Shown in pieces: positions 42,265 through 50,812 of a stretch of DNA of 64,000 nucleotides. The notes beneath the pieces were generated by a model. It saw nothing but the letters and a program-made list of their open reading frames with translations, made no database searches and was not told where the DNA came from. The stretch covers positions 117,269 through 181,268 of the forward strand of contig NZ_FUWR01000001.1 of assembly GCF_900167465.1 (NCBI RefSeq), given 5' to 3'. Origin of the DNA: Trichlorobacter thiogenes (GTDB lineage: Bacteria; Desulfobacterota; Desulfuromonadia; Geobacterales; Pseudopelobacteraceae). The first letter of the stretch is position 1; each line of letters opens with the position of its first letter. Both the position numbers and the translations under genes were made by a program.

Positions 42265-43983
42265 TCACCCTTGCTTCAAGCCCCCCTGCATCCTGGCTAG
42301 CTCGGCATACCGCCCACCCAGCTGTAACAGCTCAGAAGGCGTGCCCTGTTCCACAATCCTGCCTTCATCAAGCACCAGTATCCGCTGGCAATCCCGAAAG
42401 GCCGACAGACGCTGTGAGACCATCAGCACCGTCTTGTCCTGCCAGCTTTCAGCCAAAGCCTCCAGTATTTCTTCTTCTCGACCGGCATCCACGGAGGCCA
42501 ACGGGTCATCCAAAAGCAGTAATTTCGGTTCTCGCACCAGCGCCCGAGCCAAGGCCACCCGTTGACGCTGCCCACCTGAAAGCGTCACCCCTCGCTCCCC
42601 TACCACCGTGGCAAGTCCGGCACTGAACCCCTGCAGGTCTGAGACAAGTCCGGCCCGTTGCAACGCCAATTCCAGAGAGCCAGTACCACCGTAGGCAACG
42701 TTATCTGCAATGCTCCGCGAGAAAAGCGCTGTTTCCTGTGGCAGATAGCCGATCAACCGCCGCAATGAAGCCAGTTCCAGCCCATTCACGTCCTGACCAT
42801 CAACGAACAACATGCCGTCAGCCAGTGGCAACAGACGCGGCATCAGACGCAGCAGGGTTGATTTACCGCAACCCACCGGTCCGGTGATCCCGACCCGCTC
42901 GCCTGGGGTAATGGTAAAGCAGATATCATGCAGTATCTGCCGGTCTCCATAGCTGAAGCACAGTCCCCGTGCCTCAAGCCCCTGCCCCAGGCCATCGGCC
43001 TGTCCGGCATCAGGTCTTTCCACCACAGCCGGACTACTTTGCAACAGCTCATTCAGACGAGCCATGGAGGCGGCACCCCGCTGAACCAGAGTCAAGATCC
43101 AGCCCAGCACCGCTGTGGGCCAGGCCAAGAGCGCCAGATAGCCGGAAAAAGCAACAAACTGCCCCAGGCTGATCTGGCCGGTTATCACCAACCGCCCGCC
43201 AAGATAGAGCACGGCCAAGGTGCCAGCCCCGGTTGCCAGCGCCATGATCGGCATTACCAACCCGCGCAGCCGTGCCAGTTCAAGATTCTTTGCAAGACAT
43301 TGCCCTGAAATACAGTCAAACTGCTCTGCAACAGACGCCTCGCGGCAATAACTCTTGATCAGCCGGATAGCCCCGACTGATTCCTCGGTCAGACTGGAAA
43401 GCCGGGCAAGCTCATCCTGCGCCTGCCGAGAGACGGAAAAAATCCTGCTGCTCATGGCACGCACCGCCAGCACCATCAGCGGTAGTGGAGCCACTGCAGC
43501 CAGAGTCAGGCAGGGGTTGATCCGCACCATCAGCCAGATGCCGGCCAGATAAATCACCGTTGTGTTCAGGAGACTCATAACCCCAAAACCGGTCAGCATC
43601 CGTACATTAGTCAGGTCATTGGCAAAGCGGGAGAGGATGTCACCGGTCCGTTCACGAGAAAAATAACCCAGATCAAGGGTCAGCAACCGGGCAAACAGCG
43701 CTTCCCGGATCTGAAACTCAAGTAACCGTGCAGCATTCAGCACCACGGTCCGGGAGAAGATTCTAACCAGGGCATACCCGGCAGCGACCAGTGCGATCAG
43801 AGCCGCTGCCCGGCTTGATGAGAGAGCCACCTGATCAGGATGCTGCAACCCGTCAATCACCAGCTTCAGCAGCCAGGGGATCAGCAGGGCACAGCCGTTG
43901 GTCAGCACCAGCAGAAAGGCTCCGATGGCATATCGCCAGCGAAGCCCCTGCAGAAAAGGAATCAATGTTATTAAGGCAGCCAT
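42265..43983 (-). CDS. MsbA-like ABC transporter (fused permease and ATPase)
   Basis: A 572-residue exporter half-transporter. The N-terminal membrane domain (about 1-310) has six helices, beginning ALITLIPFLQGLRWRYAIGAFLL. The nucleotide-binding domain shows Walker A ITGPVGCGKSTLLRL, signature LSGGQRQRVALARAL, Walker B LLLLDDPLASVD and a switch histidine region (VLMVSQRL, with Gln-Arg rather than His-Arg after Ser). It would work as a homodimer exporting lipids or drugs. It is convergent with the barrel gene (9-base gap). The first codon is at 43983 (ATG). Confidence 0.9.
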   Translation of the reverse strand: MAALITLIPFLQGLRWRYAIGAFLLVLTNGCALLIPWLLKLVIDGLQHPDQVALSSSRAAALIALVAAGYALVRIFSRTVVLNAARLLEFQIREALFARLLTLDLGYFSRERTGDILSRFANDLTNVRMLTGFGVMSLLNTTVIYLAGIWLMVRINPCLTLAAVAPLPLMVLAVRAMSSRIFSVSRQAQDELARLSSLTEESVGAIRLIKSYCREASVAEQFDCISGQCLAKNLELARLRGLVMPIMALATGAGTLAVLYLGGRLVITGQISLGQFVAFSGYLALLAWPTAVLGWILTLVQRGAASMARLNELLQSSPAVVERPDAGQADGLGQGLEARGLCFSYGDRQILHDICFTITPGERVGITGPVGCGKSTLLRLMPRLLPLADGMLFVDGQDVNGLELASLRRLIGYLPQETALFSRSIADNVAYGGTGSLELALQRAGLVSDLQGFSAGLATVVGERGVTLSGGQRQRVALARALVREPKLLLLDDPLASVDAGREEEILEALAESWQDKTVLMVSQRLSAFRDCQRILVLDEGRIVEQGTPSELLQLGGRYAELARMQGGLKQG

Positions 43984-44002
43984 GCCGGTACGTTACAGCC
44001 CA

Positions 44003-45160
44003 TTACGGCACCGTCTCTTTAGTCACCACCAGATCCGTACCGCCCTTACCGTTCGGCTTTAGAATCGAGATTACTTTATGGGGCGGCAGTGATGGATGGG
44101 TTGTCAGCGATCGGCCTGATTTTTCAAACAGCTGATTCAACTGCTCTATCAGGTCATGATCCGTGATCAGCTCTTCTGTTTTACCTTTCGGAAGCAACCA
44201 GTCACCACTACTTTTTCTCAGCAGACGCTGTTCAGCAGCACCTCCACGGAGACGGTTAAGTTTGCTCTGGATTGATTCCTTATTGATGGTCTCCCGCTCA
44301 TGCTTGAGCTCACTGCCAACCAGTGTTGCAAACTGCTTATCAAACTCAGCCTGACGCTTGTTCTGGGCCTCTACCGCCTGGATTGCCAGGTGGGAGACCT
44401 TATCCTGCCGTTGCTGCAACTGCATCTGACTGACACCAAGATACCCCACCCCACCCAGCAGGGCTACAAGCACCACAATTGCAAGTATCAAAAATGTCTT
44501 TGAAAGCGGGCTGACCAGTCTGGTGGACTCAGACCAGGCCACGGTCCGCTCTGTTTCCTCTGACACCTTTTGCAGTTGCACGGTCAAGACGGCGACGGCC
44601 TTAGACAGTTCCGTAACCTTTTCACTTACGTCAAAGGCTGTGGATGCGATGTATTCCAGCTTGCTCTGCTGATCCTGAACCGCTGCCAGCACAGTCGGGT
44701 CCTGACGAATCTGCTCCCTGAGGTAGGTCATCTCATTCTCTGCACGCTGCAGATCATCCTCTATCTCGGCTCTGGCATTAAAACGCTCCGATAGAGACAT
44801 TGTCTCTGCAGCCGATGTTGCCAGTGGCAGTTCATCACCATCCTCGTCATCATCTTCAGTCTGTTTTAGCTGTTGCTCAGATTCAATCACAGACGGTTTC
44901 TCGCCATCTGTCATAACAGGTGTCAGCCCTTCAGCCTCCTTGCCGTCCAGCTCTGGCTGTGGAACAGGCTCAACAGAAGGTGGCACCTCGATATCCGGAT
45001 CAGATGCAGTATCGTCAGCCGCAGCAGATTCCTGTTCCGAAGGGGACATATCAGTTGACAGTTCTGCTTCCAAAGTTGATAGGGTAGCCTTGTCAGTCTC
45101 TTCAGACGCTACTGCAGATGGTTCGGATATAGACGGCTGTGTATCATTCTGGTCACTCAT
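44003..45160 (-). CDS. Acidic single-pass membrane protein, unknown
   Basis: A 385-residue protein. Residues about 1-115 are very acidic and Ser/Glu-rich (SEPSAVASEETDKATL, DMSPSEQESAA), probably disordered. Residues about 125-215 are likely coiled coil (RAEIEDDLQRAENEMTYLREQ). A single hydrophobic stretch at about 225-250 (TFLILAIVVLVALLGGVGYLG) is a membrane helix, followed by a second coiled-coil-like segment (QMQLQQRQDKVSHLAIQAVEAQ) and a basic-acidic mixed tail. No signal peptide, so N terminus cytosolic with C terminus outside is the simplest topology. A GAGG site precedes the ATG. It is not recognised. Confidence 0.7.
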   Translation of the reverse strand: MSDQNDTQPSISEPSAVASEETDKATLSTLEAELSTDMSPSEQESAAADDTASDPDIEVPPSVEPVPQPELDGKEAEGLTPVMTDGEKPSVIESEQQLKQTEDDDEDGDELPLATSAAETMSLSERFNARAEIEDDLQRAENEMTYLREQIRQDPTVLAAVQDQQSKLEYIASTAFDVSEKVTELSKAVAVLTVQLQKVSEETERTVAWSESTRLVSPLSKTFLILAIVVLVALLGGVGYLGVSQMQLQQRQDKVSHLAIQAVEAQNKRQAEFDKQFATLVGSELKHERETINKESIQSKLNRLRGGAAEQRLLRKSSGDWLLPKGKTEELITDHDLIEQLNQLFEKSGRSLTTHPSLPPHKVISILKPNGKGGTDLVVTKETVP

Positions 45161-45247
45161 GGCAAATCCTCATTCAGATTAATGATTTCACCAGACTGGT
45201 AAAAATTTCCTTTTACAGCATAGCACTTAAGAACTCTCTGTAAAGAC

Positions 45248-45283
45248 AAACAGAGCATAAAACCGAAGTCTTATGCTCTGTTT
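45248..45283 (-). terminator. Terminator after ssb
   Basis: AAACAGAGCATAA and TTATGCTCTGTTT are perfect 13-base inverted arms around a 10-base loop, followed on the minus strand by TTTGTC. It lies 24 bases after the ssb stop and should separate ssb from the membrane-protein gene. Confidence 0.8.
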
Positions 45284-45306
45284 TAAACAGATCCAAAAGG
45301 GTTCCA

Positions 45307-45756
45307 TTAAAATGGAATATCATCATCCTGGAACGGTGGTTCATCATAACTTACCGTGGTATCGGCCACCCCACCGGCAGCTGGACGACGTGCTCCGCCA
45401 CCACCACCACTGCCAGCGCCATCACCCTTACCACCCAGCATCTGCATCTTATCGCCAACAATCTCGGTGGTATATTTATCATTGCCGTCCCGGTCAGTCC
45501 ACTTACGGGTCTGCAGACGGCCTTCAATATAGACGGTCTTGCCTTTTGCCAGATATTCACCAGCAATTTCAGCAAGCTTTCCCCACAGGGTCACCCGGTG
45601 CCATTCAGTCCGTTCTTCCCAGTCACCGCTCTTGTTCTTGAACTTTTCACTGGTGGCCAGGTTAAAACTTGCAACTGCCTGACCTGAGGTGGTGTAGCGC
45701 ACCTCTGGATCTTTACCCAAATTTCCGATCAGCATAACTTTATTAAGACTTGCCAT
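45307..45756 (-). CDS. ssb: Single-stranded DNA-binding protein
   Basis: A 149-residue protein from the ATG at 45754-45756 ([19 protein letters not shown]), with AGGAGGG 5 bases before it. The OB fold is followed by a Gly-rich linker ([17 protein letters not shown]) and an acidic tip ending DDDIPF, the standard protein-interaction tail. It protects single-stranded DNA in replication, repair and recombination. The longest open frame would add 22 residues that overlap the promoter region and are not part of it. Confidence 0.95.
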   Translation of the reverse strand: MASLNKVMLIGNLGKDPEVRYTTSGQAVASFNLATSEKFKNKSGDWEERTEWHRVTLWGKLAEIAGEYLAKGKTVYIEGRLQTRKWTDRDGNDKYTTEIVGDKMQMLGGKGDGAGSGGGGGARRPAAGGVADTTVSYDEPPFQDDDIPF

Positions 45757-45788
45757 GAAACCCTCCTGAATGTTACGGCGTGGTGCCT

Positions 45789-45817
45789 TATATAGCATCC
45801 TGCCGGTAACGGCGCAA
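45789..45817 (-). promoter_or_regulatory. Candidate sigma-70 promoter for ssb
   Basis: On the minus strand TTGCGC, a 17-base spacer and TATATA lie about 33 bases before the ssb start. The -10 is close to consensus, the -35 only partly. Confidence 0.45.
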
Positions 45818-45833
45818 GACAATCGGGTGCAGC

Positions 45834-45862
45834 TTGACCTTACCGCCTAAAATAGCTACACT
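45834..45862 (+). promoter_or_regulatory. Candidate sigma-70 promoter for the plsC-rnj operon
   Basis: TTGACC, a 17-base spacer and TACACT precede the GTG start of plsC by about 28 bases. It reads away from the ssb promoter in the shared 135-base gap. Confidence 0.5.
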
Positions 45863-45890
45863 TCCGCAGCATTTTTTAGGGAGTCTCTCT

Positions 45891-46595
45891 GTGGCGCTGA
45901 TCCGTGGCTTGCTTTATATGTCTGTTTTCTTTCCCCTGACCTTTCTGCTTGCTGCTGCAGCAATCCTGTCTACGCTGCTGGAGCGCCGTTATTACGCGTG
46001 GTTTGCCCGTTTTTGGGGTCGCCTGGGCATTACCATGGCCGGCATCACCATGACCGTCGTTGGCGAGGAACAGCTCCCTGATGGCCCGATCATCGTGATG
46101 AGCAACCATGCCAGCAATTTTGATATTCTGGCCATGCAGGGCTATTTCCCCCGCCCTCTTTCCTGGATCGCCAAAAAAGAACTCTTCTCCATTCCGGTCT
46201 TTGGCTGGTCTATGCGACGAGGAGGTTATATCCCGCTTGATCGTGGCGATGGCCGCAAGGCGTTAAAAAGCATGGATGAAGCAGCCAGCCAGATCAGAAA
46301 CGGCACCAGTGTTATCCTCTTCCCGGAAGGGACCCGCACACGGGATGGCCAACTCCTGCCATTCAAGCGGGGCGGCTTTCTGTTGGCGGTTAAAGCCGGC
46401 GTACCGGTGGTACCGGTCAGTATTGTGGGTAGCTTTGCCATCAATCCCGGTGGCAGCCTGGGGCTGAACCTTGGCCGTGCGGTGCAACTCAGGATTCATG
46501 CGCCGATCACCCTGCCGACAGGCCTGAAAAGGGCAGAAACAGAGGATCTGTTGATGCAGCAGGTCCATACCGCCATTGTCGGTGGTCTGACATGA
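45891..46595 (+). CDS. plsC: 1-acyl-sn-glycerol-3-phosphate acyltransferase (PlsC-like)
   Basis: A protein of about 234 residues. I choose the GTG at 45891 because GGGAG lies 7 bases before it; the longer frame crosses the promoter. It begins with a hydrophobic segment (MSVFFPLTFLLAAAAILS). The acyltransferase motifs are NHASNFD (catalytic H and D), then the KKELFSIPVFGWSMRRGGYI segment, and FPEGTRTRDG. It transfers an acyl group to lysophosphatidic acid at the inner membrane. It overlaps the next small gene by ATGA. Confidence 0.92.
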   Translation: MALIRGLLYMSVFFPLTFLLAAAAILSTLLERRYYAWFARFWGRLGITMAGITMTVVGEEQLPDGPIIVMSNHASNFDILAMQGYFPRPLSWIAKKELFSIPVFGWSMRRGGYIPLDRGDGRKALKSMDEAASQIRNGTSVILFPEGTRTRDGQLLPFKRGGFLLAVKAGVPVVPVSIVGSFAINPGGSLGLNLGRAVQLRIHAPITLPTGLKRAETEDLLMQQVHTAIVGGLT

Positions 46596-46777
46596 AGGGT
46601 CCCCAGTACCTGTTGCTTATTCTGGCCGGTCTGGCAGCCTGTGGCTGGGGATTTCCTGCTGCCCACCGCTGGCCTTCTCCCCGCAACCTGCTGCCAAGTC
46701 TGGTGGTACTGCTGGGTATTATCATGCTGATGCTGGGAGCGCTGCTTACCTTCCTGCCCCGTTTTTTTCAGGAGTAA
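46592..46777 (+). CDS. Small two-helix membrane protein
   Basis: A 61-residue protein, unrecognised. It has two hydrophobic segments, at about 6-23 (YLLLILAGLAACGWGF) and 36-57 (LPSLVVLLGIIMLMLGALLTFL), separated by a short polar loop. The ATG overlaps the plsC stop (ATGA) and the gene ends 3 bases before the next start, so it is clearly part of the operon. Too short for reliable similarity. Confidence 0.65.
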   Translation: MKGPQYLLLILAGLAACGWGFPAAHRWPSPRNLLPSLVVLLGIIMLMLGALLTFLPRFFQE

Positions 46778-46780
46778 CCG

Positions 46781-47176
46781 ATGGCCCGCCCCCTGATTAC
46801 CATCCTGACCGCTCTGCTACTGAGTATGCTACTGCTGATTGCCAACGTTAATCACCGCCAGAAGACCCAGTATCTTGAAGGGGTCAAGGGTGAAAAAGCA
46901 GGTGATTTCATGGTGGCCCTGACCGGCTATGAATCAGCCATCAGGATGTACCTCCCCTTCTCATCCCGCATTGAAGCGTCTGCGACCCGCATCTGGGCAT
47001 TAGGCGAAGCTGCCGAACGTCGCGGCGATATTGATCAGGCGCTGGCTGCCTACCGCTCTCTGCGCAGCGCCTTCTATGGCACCCGCTGGCTACGACAGCC
47101 CGGCGCAGACTGGATCAGCCGCTGCGATAAAAAGATTGCGGCACTGGTGCCGATACGCAAAGGAAATCAACCATGA
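46781..47176 (+). CDS. Membrane-anchored helical protein, unknown
   Basis: A 131-residue protein. Residues 5-25 (LITILTALLLSMLLLIANV) are a membrane helix or signal anchor. The rest is helical with a TPR-like rhythm (KAGDFMVALTGYESAIRMY, IDQALAAYRSLRSAFYG). It overlaps the RNase J gene by 4 bases (ATGA). It may be a scaffold for the operon products, but this is only context. Confidence 0.7.
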   Translation: MARPLITILTALLLSMLLLIANVNHRQKTQYLEGVKGEKAGDFMVALTGYESAIRMYLPFSSRIEASATRIWALGEAAERRGDIDQALAAYRSLRSAFYGTRWLRQPGADWISRCDKKIAALVPIRKGNQP

Positions 47177-48954
47177 ATGCTGACAGTAAAGAAACGGCAG
47201 CGGTGTATTCGGGCGGCGAGCAAGGCGGCAAGGAAGAGGCAACGCAGGCGTACCCAGCAGTACGTCAAGGAGCCTCTGACGAAGCCAACGCCGCTCCCCG
47301 TTCGAATTCGCCTCTGCGGATAGTGGCATTGGGCGGCCTGGGTGAGATCGGCATAAACTGCATGGCCTATGAATATGGTGATGACCTGATTCTGGTGGAT
47401 GCCGGCCTGATGTTTCCTGATGCCGACATGCCGGGGGTGGACTATGTCATCCCTGACTTCAGCTGGCTGCGAGAACGGGCCGACAAGCTGCGCGGCATCC
47501 TGCTGACCCACGGTCATGAAGACCATATTGGTGCCCTGCCGTTCCTGCTGCGTGAATTCCCGACCCCCATCTACGGCACCGCCCTGACCCTGGGAATTCT
47601 GGAAGGCAAACTGCTGGAATACAAGGTCGAGGCAGACCTGAACCCGGTGCAGCCCCGGGATACCGTCACCCTGGGTTGCTTCCAAATTGAATTCATCCGG
47701 GTGGCCCACTCGGTGGTGGATGGCTGCGCCCTGGCGATCCGTTCACCAGAGGGGGTGGTGATCCATACCGGCGACTTCAAGCTGGACCAGACCCCGGTTG
47801 ATGGCGAGGTCACTGACCTGGGCACCTTTGCCCGCTACGGCGATCAAGGGGTGCTGGCGCTACTGTCCGACTCCACCAATGTGGAACGGGAAGGCTACAC
47901 CATCTCTGAGCGTTACGTGGGGGAGGCATTGGGCGACCTGTTCCCCAAATGCAAGGGCCGGATCATTGTGGCTGCTTTTTCCAGCAACATCCATCGCGTC
48001 CAGCAGGTGGCTGATGTGGCTGCTGCCAGTGGCCGCAAGGTGTTGCTCAATGGCCGCTCCATGGTCAACAACGTGCGGATAGCCCGCAACCTGGGTTACC
48101 TGACCATTAGCGACGACCTGCTGATGGATATCCGGGAGTTGAACCACCTGCCACCTGAACAGGTCTGCATCATCTCCACCGGCAGCCAGGGGGAGCCGAT
48201 GTCAGCCCTGGTGCGGATCGCCATGGACGATCACAAACAGATCAAGCTGGAAAAAGGTGACACCGTCATCCTCTCCTCCCGTAATATCCCCGGTAATGAA
48301 CGGACCATTTCAGAGCTGATTAACCACCTCTACCGCCGTGGCGCTGACGTTCACCACGAAAAGGTATCCGAGGTGCATGTCTCCGGCCACGCCTCTCAGG
48401 AAGAGTTAAAGCTGATGATGAATATCACCCAGCCCCGCTTTTTCCTGCCGATTCACGGCGAGTACCGCCATCTGGTACTGCACCGCAGACTGGCCATGAA
48501 GGTGGGGATACCGGAAGAGCGCTGCCTGCTGGCGGTCAATGGCGAGGTGGTCAGCTTCTACAACAACACCGCCTGCATTGAAGAAACCGTGGAAACCGGG
48601 CGGGTTTTTGTGGATGGCAAAGGGGTTGGGGATGTGGGTGAAGTGGTGTTGAAGGATCGCCGCCATCTGGCTGAAGACGGGATGGTGCTGGTCATCATCG
48701 GGATCAACCAGCACACCGGCGAGTTCATCTACGGCCCGGAGATCGTGTCACGAGGTTTTGTGTTTGAGGATGAAAGTCAGGCCTACCTGCAGACCGCTAA
48801 GGAGATGGTCAGGGAGGCCCTGAAAGAGCTGAGCGTTGAATTTCTGGCTGACCGGGATGAGGTGCGCCAGATTGTACGCCAGACCTTGAAGCGGTTCTTC
48901 AAAAAGAGCATTGAACGCAGGCCGATGGTACTGCCGGTGATACTGGAGATGTAA
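47173..48954 (+). CDS. rnj: Ribonuclease J
   Basis: A 593-residue metallo-beta-lactamase/beta-CASP ribonuclease. After a Gly/Ala/Glu-rich 45-residue N-terminal extension comes RIVALGGLGEIGINCMAYE, then the zinc-binding THGHEDHIGALPF, VIHTGDFKLDQTPVDG, LLSDSTNVEREGYT, and beta-CASP motifs with VHVSGHASQEELKLMM. RNase J does 5'-3' exo- and endonucleolytic RNA decay and rRNA processing. The N-terminal extension is unusual in length and could be mis-started; a later start has no ribosome site. Last gene of the operon. Confidence 0.93.
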   Translation: MNADSKETAAVYSGGEQGGKEEATQAYPAVRQGASDEANAAPRSNSPLRIVALGGLGEIGINCMAYEYGDDLILVDAGLMFPDADMPGVDYVIPDFSWLRERADKLRGILLTHGHEDHIGALPFLLREFPTPIYGTALTLGILEGKLLEYKVEADLNPVQPRDTVTLGCFQIEFIRVAHSVVDGCALAIRSPEGVVIHTGDFKLDQTPVDGEVTDLGTFARYGDQGVLALLSDSTNVEREGYTISERYVGEALGDLFPKCKGRIIVAAFSSNIHRVQQVADVAAASGRKVLLNGRSMVNNVRIARNLGYLTISDDLLMDIRELNHLPPEQVCIISTGSQGEPMSALVRIAMDDHKQIKLEKGDTVILSSRNIPGNERTISELINHLYRRGADVHHEKVSEVHVSGHASQEELKLMMNITQPRFFLPIHGEYRHLVLHRRLAMKVGIPEERCLLAVNGEVVSFYNNTACIEETVETGRVFVDGKGVGDVGEVVLKDRRHLAEDGMVLVIIGINQHTGEFIYGPEIVSRGFVFEDESQAYLQTAKEMVREALKELSVEFLADRDEVRQIVRQTLKRFFKKSIERRPMVLPVILEM

Positions 48955-48969
48955 TTCTTAAGGCAACCT

Positions 48970-49012
48970 ATTGAGAGAAAAATACCTCTTTCAGAGATAT
49001 TTTTCTCTCAAT
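48970..49012. terminator. Bidirectional terminator between rnj and the acyl-CoA ligase gene
   Basis: A 15-base perfect inverted repeat (ATTGAGAGAAAAATA and its complement) with a 13-base loop. It lies between convergent genes and includes the last codons of the ligase gene (stop at 48991). T-rich arms serve both strands. Confidence 0.7.
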
Positions 49013-50628
49013 GCCACCTTGTTGACCTTACCCACGCTGGTCTTGTCAATCGCCTCCACCAACTTAACCTTCAGCAGCACCACCTGCTTGGTGACCACCC
49101 CTTTATCGGCATATTCCCGCACCAGATGGGTCAGTTCCTTCTCAGTTACCGCATTATCAGGCTTGGCCACCACCAGAGCCAAGGGGCGCTCACCCCATTT
49201 CTCATCGGGCTGGCCGATCACTGCCACCTCAGCCACGCCAGGATGGTGAGCAATGATATCCTCCAACTCCAGTGACGAGACCCATTCTCCCGAAACCTTC
49301 AGCACATCCTTGGTCCGGTCGGTGATCTTGACGTAGCCCAGCTCATCCCGCACCGCCACATCACCGGTGTGCAGGTAGCCGCCTTCCCAAAGCCGTTCCG
49401 AGGCCTTGTGATCCTTCAGGTAGCCCTGGGTCAGCCAGGGTGCCCGCACCACGATCTCACCGGCACTCTTGCCGTCGCGAGCCTGTTCCTGCCGGGCGCT
49501 ATCCACAATCTTCAGATCCACCAGCGGCAGGGAACAACCGGTCTTGCAACGGATAACCGCCTGTTCCTCTGCTGAAAGCTCCAGCATATCCGGCGTCAGA
49601 TGGGAGATGGTCAGGATCGGACAGGTCTCGGACATGCCGTAGCCGGTAAACAGGTCAATCCCGCGCTGCATCGCATCAAGACACAATGCCCGCGACATGG
49701 CTGCCCCGCCGATAATGACCTTCCAGCCGGACAGGTCCATCCGTCCGGCATGGGGATGTTTCAGCAGCATATGCAGGATGGTGGGGACGCAGTGGGAAAA
49801 GGTGACCTTTTCCCTGTCAATCAGTTCCAGCAGGTGATCCGGCAGATAACGACCAGGGTAGACCTGTTTAACCCCCAGCATGGTGGCCACGTAGGGCAGC
49901 CCCCAGGCATGGACATGGAACATCGGAGTGATCGGCATATAGACATCCTGGCGATGAAAATTGCCCTGACCAACCGCAGAGCCCAGTACACTCATCACCC
50001 CCATGGTATGCAGCACCAGCTGGCGATGGCTAAAGTAGACCCCCTTGGGCATGCCGGTGGTACCAGTGGTGTAAAAGGTGGTGGCGCGGGTGTTTTCATC
50101 AAAATCAGCAAAGTTGAACTGATCTGAGGCTGCTGCCAGCAACGCCTCATATTCACCGCTAAAGGGGATGTGGCTTTCAGGCACTGTTGGCTCATCATTC
50201 AGCAGCACAAAACTTTTAACCGTATCCATCCGGCCCCGGATCTGTTCCAGAATCGGTAAAAATTCACTATTGACCAGCAGCACATCATCTTCAGCATGGT
50301 CAATGGTGTAGAGAATCTGCTCCGGCGAGAGCCTGACGTTGATGGTGTGCAGCACCGCACCTATCATCGGCACCGCAAAGAAGCATTCCAGGTAACGATG
50401 GGAATCCCAGTCCATCACCGCCACTGTATCGCCCCGCTTGACCCCGAGACTGGTCAGGGCATTGGCCAGACAGGCCACCCGCTGCCGCAGATCACGGTAG
50501 GTAAAGCGATGGGAACGGTAGACAATCTCCTGCTGCGGGGCATCGACCACCGGGCAGAACAGCAGGTTTTTGATCAGCAGAGGATAGTCGTAGGCAGAGG
50601 GGGTACGGGTAATCAGGGCGTCAGGCAT
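48991..50628 (-). CDS. Fatty-acyl-CoA synthetase (AMP-forming)
   Basis: About 545 residues from the ATG at 50626-50628 (MPDALITRTPSAYDYP), which has GGAG 6 bases before it; the longest frame adds 79 residues that come from an intergenic repeat. It belongs to the ANL superfamily: ATTFYTTGTTGMPKGVYFSHRQ is the P-loop, GYGMSETCPILTISHLTPD the adenylate site, LHTGDVAVRDELGYVKITDRTKD the hinge and SVGKVNKVALREKYL the catalytic lysine motif at the C terminus. It resembles medium/long-chain fatty acid CoA ligases. It ends against a bidirectional terminator. Confidence 0.92.
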   Translation of the reverse strand: MPDALITRTPSAYDYPLLIKNLLFCPVVDAPQQEIVYRSHRFTYRDLRQRVACLANALTSLGVKRGDTVAVMDWDSHRYLECFFAVPMIGAVLHTINVRLSPEQILYTIDHAEDDVLLVNSEFLPILEQIRGRMDTVKSFVLLNDEPTVPESHIPFSGEYEALLAAASDQFNFADFDENTRATTFYTTGTTGMPKGVYFSHRQLVLHTMGVMSVLGSAVGQGNFHRQDVYMPITPMFHVHAWGLPYVATMLGVKQVYPGRYLPDHLLELIDREKVTFSHCVPTILHMLLKHPHAGRMDLSGWKVIIGGAAMSRALCLDAMQRGIDLFTGYGMSETCPILTISHLTPDMLELSAEEQAVIRCKTGCSLPLVDLKIVDSARQEQARDGKSAGEIVVRAPWLTQGYLKDHKASERLWEGGYLHTGDVAVRDELGYVKITDRTKDVLKVSGEWVSSLELEDIIAHHPGVAEVAVIGQPDEKWGERPLALVVAKPDNAVTEKELTHLVREYADKGVVTKQVVLLKVKLVEAIDKTSVGKVNKVALREKYL

Positions 50629-50668
50629 GGGAAACTCCAGCAATGAAGTATATCTATAAAAACTATTG

Positions 50669-50795
50669 GCCGCAAAAGAACGCAAGGAACACAAAGATTG
50701 ACGTGGAACGACAACAGTTAAAACCGCCTTTAAAACCAATTGAATTGGTTGCTTAAGAATTGGTTTTCTTTTGTATCTTTGTGCTCTTTTGCGGC
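50669..50795. repeat. Long imperfect inverted repeat with GCCGCAAAAG arms
   Basis: GCCGCAAAAGA...ACACAAAGAT at 50669-50698 is mirrored by ATCTTTGTGCTCTTTTGCGGC at 50775-50795. The left arm carries extra bases between its two matching parts. This repeat surrounds the smaller hairpin at 50732-50767. Such C-G-C-A-A-A-A-rich intergenic palindromes recur in several Geobacter genomes, as I recall; copy number here cannot be tested. Confidence 0.6.
50732..50767. terminator. Hairpin, possible terminator after cbiET
   Basis: AAAACCAATT and AATTGGTTTT are perfect 10-base arms with a 16-base loop; on the minus strand, in the direction of cbiET, the hairpin is followed by AAAGGCGG rather than a T run, so termination in that direction is uncertain. 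Confidence 0.4.
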
Positions 50796-50812
50796 TTACT
50801 GCTGTTTCAAAA

